In this document: positions 37,146 through 46,632 of the stretch, in pieces
Numbering within the stretch: the stretch's first letter is position 1
Layout: the number at the start of each line of letters is the position of its first letter
Source of the DNA: Pseudopedobacter sp965218985
Lineage (GTDB): Bacteria; Bacteroidota; Bacteroidia; Sphingobacteriales; Sphingobacteriaceae
Reading direction: 5' to 3'
Length of the DNA: 64,000 nt
Assembly (NCBI GenBank): GCA_965218985.1
Contig: CBDCMP010000007.1
Coordinates: 1,178,001-1,242,000 of the forward strand
The notes under the pieces: generated by a model
Seen by the model: only the letters and a program-made list of their open reading frames with translations
Database searches by the model: none
What the model was told of the DNA's origin: nothing
Program-made: the position numbers and the translations under genes

Positions 37146-39296
37146 ATGAAAACAAATAAAAAAATAAAATTTGGGGTTTTAATGCTTTGTGCAATTAGCA
37201 TTACTACACCTTCCTGCAAAAAGTTTTTGGATACCAAAACAACCGATTTAACAACGGAAGCCTATTTTAACAATCCTGATGAAGCAAACACCTATTTAAA
37301 CGGTGTTTACGATGCCATGAACAGGGCAAATACGGTAAGAACATGGTATGGCGCAAATTACCAATGCTATATCACGCAGGGCACAGATGAATCTTATCTA
37401 AGAAATACGTTTCCAGAAAGTGTTGCTCATTACTCTGCTTCAGCAACGGATATCAATATAGTGGGTTTATGGACCCAAATTTATACAGGTATCAACAGGG
37501 CAAATACTTTAATAGAAAATATTGATAGGGTGCAAGATTGGAAACCAAATCAAAAAAATCATGTATTGGGAGAGGCTAAATTTTTAAGGGCTTTTTATCA
37601 TTTTACGGCAACACAATGGTGGGGGGATGTCCCTTTAAGAACTTCCTCTATTAAAACACCGGAGGATACAAACATCGCTTTTACAAAATCTAAAGATGTT
37701 TACGATTGGGTAATTAAGGAAATGACAGAGGCCGAAGCTTTGCTAGCAACACAGCAAGCTACTGATGTTAACCCCTACAATAGTGGCCGAGTGGTACAGA
37801 CAACAGTGCAAGGAATACTAGCTAGAGTTTGCCTTTATGCAGCAGGAAATCCTATTAATGATACCAAAAGATTTGCCGAAGCTAAAATGTGGGCAGATAA
37901 ATGTATAAAATCTGGTCTTCATCAATTAAATCCAAGCTATGAACAGGTTTTCATTAACCATTCGGCAGATATTTATGATGTGGCAAATAAAGAAAGCATG
38001 TGGGAAGCTGAATTTACCGTTCAATCTGGTAACGGAAATTTAAGAGAAGGTGCTAACGTGGTGATGCAGGCACCAAATGACGGCACTAATCCTAACGGAA
38101 AAACAAGTGGCGTTGTATATGCAACTGCTGGTTTGTACAGGGCATATCAATCTTTTTATAATCCTATCACTAAAACAGATAATTCTCCCGACTACAGAAG
38201 AGATGTAAGCGTAACCAATTTTTCTTATACAGGAGGCTCAGCTACAGTCCCTTCAAATAGAACCTTGTTTACTTGGGATAATGCCAATAATGTTGGTCAA
38301 TATGGCTGGTGGTTAAGATGGCCGGGTAAATGGTTAAGAGAAAATGAGGTTGTACTTCCAAGAGATGTGAATTTTACCCCAGAGAATTTTCCAATTTTAA
38401 GATATGCAGATGTTTTGTTGATGTTTGCAGAAGCGGAAAACGAACTGAATGGTCCTACTTCACAAGCTATTGATGCTGTAAATCTTTTGAGAAAAAGAGC
38501 TTATGGAGGACTTACCAGTCCAGTTACCAATGGAATAGAACTTACCTTGCTAAGCCCCGGAATAAAAGACAATGGTGGAACAGGTTATACCGTAGCTCCA
38601 ACCGCAATTACTACAACTGATGGTTCAAAAACACTAGAAGCAACTATTGGTTCAACTATTTCTGGTGGATTAATTACCTCCTTAATTATGAATACTTCTG
38701 GAAAATATTCAGTAGCTCCAAGTATGGTATATTTAGGAAGTCCTTGGGTTTCTACCACGGTTTCTGGGGTAAACTATGCCCTTAATGCTCACGTAGTAGT
38801 TCCGGGTTCACCTGCTCGATTATATAGAGTAACAACTGCAGGTACATCTACATCGGCTCCTACCCATACAACAGGATCAAGTACCGCAGGCGGAACAGCT
38901 GTTTTTACTTATGCTGGGCAACCTGCCACAGCCACAGTAAAATTGCTTACCGGAGAATTAAATCCTGCGGATTATTCATCCAAAGATGTTTTTCGTGAAA
39001 CTATCAAAGCAGAAAGAATGCGTGAACTTTGTTTTGAAGCATTAAGAAGACAAGATTTAAAACGATGGGGAGATTTAGTTAAAAAAGTAAAAGAGCGCAC
39101 AGATTTAGTTCTTAACGGCGGTACACAAACATTTTTTAATGGTGTAAAAACTATTCCTCCGCTATTAAATTCATCAGGTAATATCCCTCTTGCAACACCA
39201 GATGGATTAAATGTTTCAGAAAAATGGAATGTAATTCCAATTCCACTAGATGAACTTTCTAATAATAAATTAGCTAAACAAAACCCAGGGTTTTAA
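37146..39296 (+). CDS. SusD-family lipoprotein with a ~150-residue inserted beta-rich region
   Basis: I start at the ATG at 37146 (MKTNKKIKF); the lipobox is ISITTPSC. N-terminal SusD helices (TEAYFNNPDEANTYLNGVYDAM) and the FLRAFYHF TPR-like segment are clear. The C-terminal part has ILRYADVLLMFAEAENEL and AVNLLRKRA. The usual next motif, an ERxxEL-type helix, appears only ~150 residues later as ETIKAERMRELCFEALRRQD. The intervening region (about 455-605) is Gly/Thr/Ser-rich beta sequence, with TGYTVAPTAIT and GKYSVAPSMVYLG repeats and a LYRVTTAGTSTSAP stretch like phage tail or adhesin modules. At 716 residues it is longer than a typical SusD. It should sit on the cell surface with SusC; the insert may add glycan contacts. 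Confidence 0.93.
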   Translation: MKTNKKIKFGVLMLCAISITTPSCKKFLDTKTTDLTTEAYFNNPDEANTYLNGVYDAMNRANTVRTWYGANYQCYITQGTDESYLRNTFPESVAHYSASATDINIVGLWTQIYTGINRANTLIENIDRVQDWKPNQKNHVLGEAKFLRAFYHFTATQWWGDVPLRTSSIKTPEDTNIAFTKSKDVYDWVIKEMTEAEALLATQQATDVNPYNSGRVVQTTVQGILARVCLYAAGNPINDTKRFAEAKMWADKCIKSGLHQLNPSYEQVFINHSADIYDVANKESMWEAEFTVQSGNGNLREGANVVMQAPNDGTNPNGKTSGVVYATAGLYRAYQSFYNPITKTDNSPDYRRDVSVTNFSYTGGSATVPSNRTLFTWDNANNVGQYGWWLRWPGKWLRENEVVLPRDVNFTPENFPILRYADVLLMFAEAENELNGPTSQAIDAVNLLRKRAYGGLTSPVTNGIELTLLSPGIKDNGGTGYTVAPTAITTTDGSKTLEATIGSTISGGLITSLIMNTSGKYSVAPSMVYLGSPWVSTTVSGVNYALNAHVVVPGSPARLYRVTTAGTSTSAPTHTTGSSTAGGTAVFTYAGQPATATVKLLTGELNPADYSSKDVFRETIKAERMRELCFEALRRQDLKRWGDLVKKVKERTDLVLNGGTQTFFNGVKTIPPLLNSSGNIPLATPDGLNVSEKWNVIPIPLDELSNNKLAKQNPGF

Positions 39297-39310
39297 TTAA
39301 AGATTTGAAA

Positions 39311-40204
39311 ATGAAAACAAATATCATAGTAATGCTTGCCTTAGTTGCACTCTTTAGTGCTTGTAGCAAGTCAAAAATAGAGTCGCCGGATTTTAATGTC
39401 ACAACACAAACTTTAAATTATAAAGTTGGTGATACGGTTAAATTTGAACTGAGTGGTTATGCAGATTACATCTATTTCTTTTCCGGTGAGCCCGGGAAAG
39501 AATTTGCCAAAAAGAATCTATATGAAAATGACAAGAACGGAGTGGCAAAGTTAAAATTTACAAGCACTGTATCGGGCGGTTCTACCACTGCAAATAATTT
39601 GAGTGTATTGGTATCAAATGATTTCAATGGTCTTTATGATACTGTAAATGTTAAAAAAGCAACATGGCAAGATATTACCTCGGTAGCTGCTTTGGCTGGT
39701 GCCGCCAATATAGATTTAACACCGTATACAGCAGAAGGAAAGCCAATTTATTTAGCCTATAAATATCTGGAAGATAGCCCGGACACAAAAAACCAAAGAA
39801 CCTGGACTATAAGTGCTTTGAGTGTAAATACCACACATGCAGATGGAGAAGTTTATACCAACGCGGCCTCGGTTACAGATGGGTTGTTCAAAAGTGTAGA
39901 GTTCAAAGGTGATTCTGCAACATGGACGGTCAACCTAACCACTCTTACTCATAAGGGTCTAGCGGCAGGTTACCCTGGTGATAACGATTGGTTGATTTCT
40001 ACCGCTTTCAATTTAAGAAGTGCCATTGGTGATGCTGCTGGTGTTACAACCATCAAAAACCTAACTACAGGTTTTGTTCCTACTGAACAAACACAAATTT
40101 ATACTAAAGCAGGTACTTACCAAGCCACAATTGTTGCAAGAAATGCCAATATAGATGGGTCAAAAGAGAAAATTTTTGATTTTACTATAACTGTAACACC
40201 ATAA
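39311..40204 (+). CDS. DUF5017-type surface glycan-binding lipoprotein
   Basis: The ATG at 39311 starts a lipoprotein (VMLALVALFSAC). The region after the lipobox matches the DUF5017 layout: a PKD/Ig-like segment with YKVGDTVKFELSGYADYIYF and FSGEPGKEF, followed by a jelly-roll-like C-terminal part ending FDFTITVTP. The family occurs as the third surface protein behind SusC and SusD in Bacteroidota PULs and is thought to bind glycans. It has no recognisable catalytic residues. Fourteen bases separate it from SusD, and a strong hairpin follows, so it is the last gene of the PUL transcript. Confidence 0.8.
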   Translation: MKTNIIVMLALVALFSACSKSKIESPDFNVTTQTLNYKVGDTVKFELSGYADYIYFFSGEPGKEFAKKNLYENDKNGVAKLKFTSTVSGGSTTANNLSVLVSNDFNGLYDTVNVKKATWQDITSVAALAGAANIDLTPYTAEGKPIYLAYKYLEDSPDTKNQRTWTISALSVNTTHADGEVYTNAASVTDGLFKSVEFKGDSATWTVNLTTLTHKGLAAGYPGDNDWLISTAFNLRSAIGDAAGVTTIKNLTTGFVPTEQTQIYTKAGTYQATIVARNANIDGSKEKIFDFTITVTP

Positions 40205-40255
40205 TCTGATCAAAAAAAGAGAGTGAAATAAATTCTTTAAAACTTTTGTTAATTA

Positions 40256-40296
40256 AAAGAACCTGTAGTACTTTAAATATTACAGGTTCTTTAATT
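40256..40296 (+). terminator. Intrinsic terminator at the end of the PUL transcript
   Basis: AAAGAACCTGTA (40256-40267) pairs exactly with TACAGGTTCTTT (40281-40292) across a 13-base loop. The stem is preceded by an A-run and ends in T residues. It lies about 50 bases after the last gene of the plus-strand unit. Confidence 0.8.
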
Positions 40297-40456
40297 ATAT
40301 ATGAATTTGTTCATACGTCTTTTAAATCTAAAGTCTCGATTTTGATTATAGAAGACAAATTAAAAATCTCGAACCATTTATTAACTGATTTGACTAGAAT
40401 GAAGAATTTGAACTGTTAAGTGATTCCTTCGTTTTCAATGAGTTTTGTGCCTGAAA

Positions 40457-41468
40457 ACCTGAGTTCGATTAATCAAAAAGCTGATAATTGATCAGATTTT
40501 ATTGTTTGAAAACTGATCGAAGGTTCTTTCGGAAAAAGCTATATGTTAGTAATCCAGCAAGCAGATTTACAATAAAGTTGCCAAAAGAGCGATGCCTGGA
40601 ATGTTCAACTTGACAGATGTTTCTGAGTTCATCGTTAACAGTTTCTATAACAGATCTTTTTCTCAGCATGATTTTGTCATTCATACTCATTAAGCTGTTT
40701 TTCATATTGTTACGAATTCCCGTCACCAGATGTATACCCCCGTAAACAATATTTTGACCAATTCTTTAGAGATATAGCCTTTATCTCCAAAAAAGTTTTC
40801 TGAAGATATTTTTCAAAAAAGCCTCATTCTTCAAAGGGTCTCTATCATCAACATTCGCTTGAGTAATAGCGAAATTCAGTATTTCCCCTCTGCCGTTTAT
40901 TACGATGTGAAGCTTAAACCCATAAAACCAGCCCACTGTAGACTGCCCTACAGTTACAGTTTCTTTGAACACCTTATTTCTTTTGATACGCTTGTTCTTG
41001 CATACGCTGATTGGGGGGTTGAATCTACAAATGAAATACCCGTACAGGTACCTAAACAGCAGGTTTTGAGAAATATAGCCATAGGCATAACTACTGATTG
41101 ACTAAGTTCAACAAATCGGTTATAGGATACCGTATTGGGATAGTCGTTTTGCATGTGTCGCTGAATATAAAAAAGATAGAAGTGCTTGAAACACCGAAAG
41201 CCACTCAGGTGGAAAAGTATACAGATGGAAATTATTTCGCTCTTGGACATAATTGATGGACGCTTTGAAGACTTACCCAAGCATAAACGGCTGGGTGATT
41301 TTATCAAAATCTTTGCAGAACTCATCTACAAGACAAAAAATATCACTAATTTTAGAGTAGTCGATCATAAAGAATTACATTTAAGTATTTGATTTTAAGA
41401 TATTTAAATATAATATTTTTCCTTGTGATTGACTATCTTTTTAATCAATTTATTAATCGAACTCAGGT
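40457..41468 (-). mobile_element. Dead IS982-family insertion sequence
   Basis: ACCTGAGTTCGATTAAT at 40457-40473 is repeated exactly, inverted, at 41452-41468, so the element is 1012 bases, the normal size for IS982. Its single minus-strand transposase gene contains about four frameshifts. No convincing target-site duplication flanks it (CCTGAAA left, CTCTAAT right). It marks the border between the plus-strand PUL and the decayed minus-strand uronate region. Confidence 0.88.
40499..41368 (-). pseudogene. IS982-family transposase, multiply frameshifted
   Basis: Reading starts at the ATG at 41368 (MIDYSKISDIFCLVDEFCKD) and continues in changing frames to the stop at 40499, total about 290 codons, as in an intact IS982 transposase. 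Frames change near 41290 (extra T), near 41015 in a C run, near 40790 in a T run, and near 40735 (TA repeat). Family landmarks are SKRPSIMSKSEIISICILFH, GWFYGFKLHIVIN, QANVDDRD, KLFGDKGYIS (after the fix) and LRKRSVIETVNDELRNICQV with HSRHRSFGNFIVNLLAG. The number of lesions points to real decay, not isolated read errors. Confidence 0.88.
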
Positions 41469-41517
41469 CTCTAATAAATTAGTTTCACCATATTTTAGTA
41501 ATGAACTTATATCGTAT

Positions 41518-41800
41518 TTAAATCTGTAAAAAGCCCATTGGTGAATCTTGCCTGCTAATTTTTCCGTTTATCTTTACTTCTGTATCAGTCATCGAACCCT
41601 CAAAAACGATATTAATGAGCTTACCTTTCCAGCTATTGTCAACTTTGAATTTATATTTATATAAACCTTGTTCATCAGCCTGTTTTTGCAAATCGGTTTT
41701 TCCATAATCATAATTCCCAAACTTTCGTAGTTCCCAACAAGAAGGCACTTGTATTTTTGACCATTTCCCACTGTTCATCCCATTTGTTCAGAAAAAATCC
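41518..41800 (-). pseudogene. Remnant of a GH2-type beta-galactosidase, N-terminal sugar-binding domain
   Basis: About 86 codons remain: GKWSKIQVPSCWELRKFGNY, then QGLYKYKFKVDNSWKGKLI and NIVFEGSMTDTEVKING. These are the sandwich-domain motifs at the start of GH2 proteins. The frame ends at 41518, and upstream the sequence reads DHTVEWDFF before a stop. No catalytic domain is left; the part that would follow is replaced by the IS982 side of the region. It once probably belonged to the same uronate/hemicellulose operon as the GH30 gene beside it. Confidence 0.75.
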
Positions 41801-41963
41801 CATTCAACAGTGTGGTCCTTATCTAAGCCGAATAGATATTTTATTTGCGTTTCGTGGGCTCGAAGATTAAAAGCTGAAAAGCTTAAAGCTAGAAGAGAGA
41901 GTACCCTACATTTTCAAGCTAAGGTTTTACAATTAAAATAGGTTTTGGTAATGCATATGAAGC

Positions 41964-43853
41964 TTAAAATAAAGTGACAATGTTCCCTGGAGCAACTATG
42001 ATATTATTCACATCTTTGATCTGTATCTTTTTATTCTCCTGATAGGGGCTGGTTATTTCCATCGCTGAAACTTTACTATAGCCAACTAGGTTAATTTTCT
42101 TAGGCGAAGTGCCCCTGTTTAAAATAATTATGGTTTGCTGGTCTTCTTTTGCATAAGCCGATACCAATAAATCTTTATCAGATGTTGAAGCATCAATTCG
42201 TTCCATTCCTTTAGCTAAATGACGACTAAAAGAGCCAAAAGTCCTGAGTTGAAAAGAGGATGGTTTTGGAAGATTGTTATGTCTCTCGTCCAAAGCGAAT
42301 AAGCTACGGGATTCAGAAAATGAGGGCTGTGTATTATTAATCAATAACCAACAATACATTAAGGAAACAGCATTCATATTTACCATATTTTTATGGTACA
42401 ATTCTGCCATGGTAAAAGCTACCCTATAACTCCCAGATTGATACTTACTATTGTTCACACACATTTCAACAGAAAGGAATGGCTTAACCTGTCGGTTATT
42501 TTTCGCAAATACATCATTCCATTTGCCAATCGTTTTATCAAAACCATCAGGATTGTTAAAGTTATTTTGATAGTCATATAAATTAGAAGCTGTAAAATCA
42601 ATGTCATCCCAAACTGGCTTTTTGCTGGTAAATACATCCAGGGCGTCTATTCCGTTTCCCAGGTTGTTTGAATTATGCATATGTATTTTAACATCTCTAA
42701 AACCATTTTCATCTAATGCTTTTCGTAAATGCAGGGTCAATTGCTCCCAAACTTCCGCTTTTTGTTTAACCTCATTTTGAATACCTAAAATTGATGGTGC
42801 TTTACCTGATTTAAGTTTTGCAGTTTTGCAATAATTCACCATTGCCTCCGCATATTTATTATAGTTAATGGTTCTGATGGTTTTTCCATCTTTTGAAATG
42901 CTTTCATCATACATCCAACTTGGGAAACTCCAAAATTCAAAAACTACTAATCCACCCATTTCCTGAATTTTTTTATTATATGCAAAATCTGATATTTCGC
43001 CATTAGGAAAATTATCGCCATAATAATGTGGTGTGGCATCATCCAAATTGTCCCAATTGCTGTAATCTGGTTTCAAACGAGAACCCATCGGGTATTCTCT
43101 TTGAATCAGCAAGTTATAATCTTTTAAAAATTCCCACCATTTATGTTTCCCTTCCTCACTCAACAGGTTATATGCGACGGGGGAAGTAATGCCTCCGAAA
43201 CCTAAAATTTTCTGATATTTTTTTTCATCATTAATTGTGATTTTTGAAACTGTTGTTGCCGGGATCTGCAATTTTCCACAAACATTAATTTTAAGACCTT
43301 CTACTTGAATTTGATGCTGTGAAAGATCCAATTGTGTGGTTTGTTCTGTTATCAATAAATCATTGATAAATAGTTTCAAGCCCAAACCCTGATTAACCTC
43401 TAAAGTGATAGACTTTATAGCTTTATCTTTAAGACTGGATTTATAATGTGTAAATTCACTTTGTGGATATCTTGCGGCTACAATATTGCCATCTTTAACT
43501 TCATTAAAACCAAAGGAATCGTAATACCGCTGTTCTAGCTCAACCGAATCAGAACTGAGGGTGATGGTTATCCCGCCTTGTTGCCCGGTAAAAATCCATT
43601 TCATTTTGGATGTTTTAAAGTCGGCTTTTGAAAACGATAATTTCCGTTCAAAAAAAGCAGGTAATATTTCTTTGAAATAGATTCCCGGAATAGATTTTTC
43701 TTTCCCCCAAATAGCTGCCAAACCTTTGTCATCGTTTAAACAAAATTCCTGAGCGCTATTATTGGTATGAATTAATGTTTGAGCAATGGAATTTTTTGAA
43801 ACAAGTACTATTGGAGTTAATAAAACTAATATTCCGATTTTTAAATTCTTCAT
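41964..43853 (-). CDS. GH30-like clan-A glycoside hydrolase
   Basis: The 629-residue protein has a signal peptide (LVLLTPIVLVSKNSIAQ). An N-terminal beta segment (about 25-210) precedes a TIM barrel beginning KYQKILGFGGITSPVAYNLL. The acid/base Glu361 is in LGIQNEVKQK and the nucleophile Glu463 in FLSVEMCVN, the order expected of clan A. A C-terminal beta domain follows (IIILNRGTSPKKINL). The layout fits GH30 enzymes such as glucosylceramidase-, fucosidase- or glucuronoxylanase-like members; the subfamily cannot be told by eye. It lies 33 bases downstream of the uronate isomerase gene on the same strand, so they form an operon. Confidence 0.82.
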   Translation of the reverse strand: MKNLKIGILVLLTPIVLVSKNSIAQTLIHTNNSAQEFCLNDDKGLAAIWGKEKSIPGIYFKEILPAFFERKLSFSKADFKTSKMKWIFTGQQGGITITLSSDSVELEQRYYDSFGFNEVKDGNIVAARYPQSEFTHYKSSLKDKAIKSITLEVNQGLGLKLFINDLLITEQTTQLDLSQHQIQVEGLKINVCGKLQIPATTVSKITINDEKKYQKILGFGGITSPVAYNLLSEEGKHKWWEFLKDYNLLIQREYPMGSRLKPDYSNWDNLDDATPHYYGDNFPNGEISDFAYNKKIQEMGGLVVFEFWSFPSWMYDESISKDGKTIRTINYNKYAEAMVNYCKTAKLKSGKAPSILGIQNEVKQKAEVWEQLTLHLRKALDENGFRDVKIHMHNSNNLGNGIDALDVFTSKKPVWDDIDFTASNLYDYQNNFNNPDGFDKTIGKWNDVFAKNNRQVKPFLSVEMCVNNSKYQSGSYRVAFTMAELYHKNMVNMNAVSLMYCWLLINNTQPSFSESRSLFALDERHNNLPKPSSFQLRTFGSFSRHLAKGMERIDASTSDKDLLVSAYAKEDQQTIIILNRGTSPKKINLVGYSKVSAMEITSPYQENKKIQIKDVNNIIVAPGNIVTLF

Positions 43854-43886
43854 AATTACTGATTAAACTTTATTATTTAAAATGTG

Positions 43887-45311
43887 CTAGTTTGTATTAA
43901 GATAATTTTTAACATTAAAATAGCATATATCCTTTACTATATTTCCTACCCAATTGATGTCATTTGGTATTTGCTTTCCTACCATTTCTGAAGCAAAAAG
44001 ATTACATAAAATTCTTCTGAAATACTCATGTCTGGAGTAGGAAAGAAAGCTTCTGGAATCGGTAAGCATGCCAATAAATGTACTCAATAAGCCCATGTTA
44101 GAAAGTGAATTCAGTTGCTTTTCCATTCCATCTTTTTGATCTAAAAACCACCATCCAGAGCCAAATTGAATCTTACCTTTAATACCGCCCGTATTAAAAT
44201 TCCCAATCATGGTGGCAAAAACCTCGTTATCTGCAGGGTTGAAATTATAGATAATCGTTTTAGAAAGTTTGTCTGTTTTATCCAACTCATTTAAGAAACT
44301 AGCCAATCTTTGGGCATGTCTAAAATCACCAATAGAATCAAAGCCGGTTTCTGGACCTGTTAAGGCTAACATTCTAGTATTTACACTTCTAATCGCTCCT
44401 AAGTGAAATTGTTGCACCCACCCTTTTTGATGATACATTTTGCATATCTCCAACAAAATAAAGCTCATAAAAGCTTCAGGATTAGAAAAAGGTTTTTCGC
44501 TATCGCCTTTCAATATTGAGGCAACTTCAGTTTCTAACTCTAAATTGAAATTACTTATTAATGGAAGCTCGTTTAAACCATGATCAGAAACCCTGCAACC
44601 ATTTTTATGGAAATATTCTACCCGGTTTTCCAATGCTTGCAATAAAGACGGAATATCTTTTATTTCAACTTTAGATGCTATTGATAACCTTTTTACATAA
44701 GCTATCCAGGTTGTTTTATCAGCTATGTTTAAAACCCTATCTGGCCTAAAAGAAGGTAAAACAGTTATTTGCTTCTCATTCTCTTTCAAAAATTGATGTT
44801 CAGAAAGATCATCACAAGGGTCATCAGTAGTACCCAGCATTTCTACATTAAATTTCTTTAATATTCCCCTTGTAGAAAAATCATCCTGTTGGAGTAATTC
44901 ATTGCAATGTTGGTAGGTATAATTTGCGGTTTTTTCGTTTAAATAGAGATTTACACCAAAAGGTTTTTTTAATTCCATATGAGTCCAATGAAATAGCGGA
45001 TTTCTTAAAGTATATGGAACTACACTTGCCCAGGTTTTCAATTTAATCTCATCTGAAATATTTCCCGTGATATATTGTTCCTCTATCCCAAAAGCCCTCA
45101 TTGCCCGCCATTTATAATGATCTCCTTTCAGCCAAATTTCTGTTAGGGTGTTAAATTTTTTATCTGATGCAATTTCTGATGGAGGTAAATGGTTATGATA
45201 ATCTATAATAGGTAAATCTTTTGCATAATTATGGTACAAAGTTTTGGCAGTATCAGAATAAAGCAAAAAATCGTCATCAAAAATAGTTTCTTGGTTTTTA
45301 AATAGATCCAT
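43887..45311 (-). CDS. uxaC: Uronate isomerase
   Basis: The 474-residue cytoplasmic protein matches uronate isomerase along its length. It has the metal-binding HxH in IIDYHNHLPPSEIA, WLKGDHYKWRAMRAFGI, LGTTDDPCDDL, VLPSFRPDRVLNI, WVQQFHLGAIRSVNTRM and GSGWWFLDQKDGMEKQL. It converts glucuronate to fructuronate and galacturonate to tagaturonate, the first step of uronate catabolism. This fits GH115 and GH28 activities encoded upstream. Its own promoter and palindrome lie just before the start. Two additional partial copies lie at 46521-46600 and 46633-46899, so the gene was duplicated locally. Confidence 0.96.
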   Translation of the reverse strand: MDLFKNQETIFDDDFLLYSDTAKTLYHNYAKDLPIIDYHNHLPPSEIASDKKFNTLTEIWLKGDHYKWRAMRAFGIEEQYITGNISDEIKLKTWASVVPYTLRNPLFHWTHMELKKPFGVNLYLNEKTANYTYQHCNELLQQDDFSTRGILKKFNVEMLGTTDDPCDDLSEHQFLKENEKQITVLPSFRPDRVLNIADKTTWIAYVKRLSIASKVEIKDIPSLLQALENRVEYFHKNGCRVSDHGLNELPLISNFNLELETEVASILKGDSEKPFSNPEAFMSFILLEICKMYHQKGWVQQFHLGAIRSVNTRMLALTGPETGFDSIGDFRHAQRLASFLNELDKTDKLSKTIIYNFNPADNEVFATMIGNFNTGGIKGKIQFGSGWWFLDQKDGMEKQLNSLSNMGLLSTFIGMLTDSRSFLSYSRHEYFRRILCNLFASEMVGKQIPNDINWVGNIVKDICYFNVKNYLNTN

Positions 45312-45429
45312 TAATGTTTAATTAGGTTAGGATAATGGAGTATTTACTCCATTCCTTATCATCAAAGTTAAAATCAATGACGGAAAAGATAAAGCCTTTT
45401 TTGGCTATTTTAAATCCAATTTATGCAAA
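45312..45429 (-). repeat. uxaC upstream region, copy 1 of a local duplication
   Basis: About 118 bases upstream of uxaC match 46900-47015 base for base except for scattered changes, for example TTTAATTAGGTTAGGATAAT and AAAGCCTTTTTTGGCTATTT in both. This copy keeps the intact palindrome and promoter. Confidence 0.9.
45334..45370 (-). promoter_or_regulatory. uxaC promoter -7 element with overlapping palindromic operator
   Basis: On the minus strand TAACTTTG (45363-45370) matches the -7 consensus TAnnTTTG. Just downstream, AATGGAGTA (45334-45342) and TACTCCATT (45345-45353) form a perfect inverted repeat with a two-base centre, about where transcription should start. Binding there would block the promoter. 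In the duplicate copy at 46926-46945 the palindrome is degraded (right arm TATTCAATT) while the -7 element survives, so the pressure on the palindrome has been lost there. Confidence 0.6.
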
Positions 45430-45499
45430 CATCTATTATTAATTCTATTTTTAACCTTATTTTATTTTAAATAAAAATCAAACATAAGCTAAATGAAAA

Positions 45500-45805
45500 A
45501 AGTGTTTGTGCAGCTAGAATCTGGGAATGTTTCTACTGCATTCTTTTTTAAGTGTTTACCAGCACAATTGACCAATATATCCACTCCGCCAAAATCATGT
45601 TCAATAGTTAAATCAGGTATTTTATCTAAAAAAGTGATATCAAATGAAATGAAATGACAATTTTCACCCAGCTGATTTTTTGCATATCAATTTCTCTTTG
45701 TTTCGCCCGATGATAATTACTTTAGCTCCTGGCTATAAAAATTTTAGCAATTAAACCCCCTCCAGTTACTACTGCCGTTTTTCCCTCTAAACTAAATGCT
45801 TGCAT
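45500..45805 (-). pseudogene. SDR-family oxidoreductase remnant (fructuronate-reductase-like context)
   Basis: The start ATG at 45805 opens MQAFSLEGKTAVVTGGGLIA, a Rossmann nucleotide-binding start. After several frame changes and stops, the sequence still reads VDILVNCAGKHLKKNAVETF and then breaks off near SCTNTF. Only about the N-terminal third of an SDR remains. In uronate loci of Bacteroidota an SDR often serves as the mannonate/fructuronate oxidoreductase, so that is the likely ancestral role; specificity is inferred from position next to uxaC. Confidence 0.75.
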
Positions 45806-45817
45806 TTTTTAAACTAA

Positions 45818-46425
45818 TTACATGATACCAAATTTCTCAAAAGCTTCAACGGTGCTCATTCCACTTTGCAATAGAACTGCTTTTTCTCCCCTGGCTTTTC
45901 TAAAGCTTTTTCAAAAACTTCATCCTGAATTTCTTGTGGAAAACTACTCCGTCTAAATCTCCATATACAATATTCCGGGGTTAATCCTCACTTTTCCTAT
46001 TTCGATAGGCACCCTATAGTCAATCACTTTGCCCCTCGGTCCTTGATCTTGAGCGTAAGATCCCATACTGAACATTGGAAAACCCAACCTGAGCACTTCG
46101 TTTGTGTCTCTGGAATATCCATGCAATACTGCCCCACCAGCTTTTAATACCATCGCCCGGGTGCTCATTAATCCGCCCCAAAGCGCATATCTTAATGATG
46201 AACCAGTACAATACTTCATCTTTGCAGGCTGAGCTTCAAACATGATCCCGAAAGGTTTATTGATGTAGCTATTAGCGGTATTTTTCGGCAAAAAAAAGCT
46301 TCCAAAACAGGCATCGTTATGAGACTGAGGAAGAAATGGTGCATATAATTTTATCCAACACATCGCCAACCAAAGCTGTAAAAAGTTCTGTTTGCACAAG
46401 TTTCCTGAGCTCTGCTGAGTTGCAT
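45818..46425 (-). pseudogene. RraA-family protein remnant
   Basis: From the ATG at 46425 the sequence passes through several frames: KLVQTELFTALVGDVLDKI, then NKPFGIMFEAQPAK, CTGSSLRYALWGGLMSTRAM, AGGAVLHGYSRDTNEVLRLG, SYAQDQGPRGKVIDYRVPIE and finally GMSTVEAFEKFGIM before the stop at 45818. These are RraA/demethylmenaquinone-methyltransferase-fold motifs. The active-site-like GGLMSTRAM region and the Arg-Asp segment are preserved, but frameshifts and a short deletion near 45950 (where GDLDG would be) disable it. RraA-like proteins occur in uronate catabolic clusters; their role is poorly known. Confidence 0.8.
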
Positions 46426-46520
46426 TAAAGATTCTATTAATTAGGTTATGAGTAAAACTTAATCTTGGAACAAAAATATCCGTTTGCCATTATTATTCCT
46501 ATCCCAAGGTTGTTTTCTAT

Positions 46521-46600
46521 ACATTTTGGCAGTATCAGAATAAAAGCAAAAAATCGTCATCAAAAACAGTTTCTTGGTTTTTGGGCTGAATAAATAGATC
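46521..46600 (-). pseudogene. 80-base fragment of uxaC 5' end
   Basis: This stretch repeats codons 2-18 of the intact gene: the DNA of 45255-45305 recurs as TTTGGCAGTATCAGAATAAA followed by GTCATCAAAAACAGTTTCTT, with small changes and a loop of extra bases near 46585. It is the third trace of the same gene in 1.6 kb. Confidence 0.8.
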
Positions 46601-46632
46601 TCATTAGAGTTTATTAAATTTTTCCCTAATGT

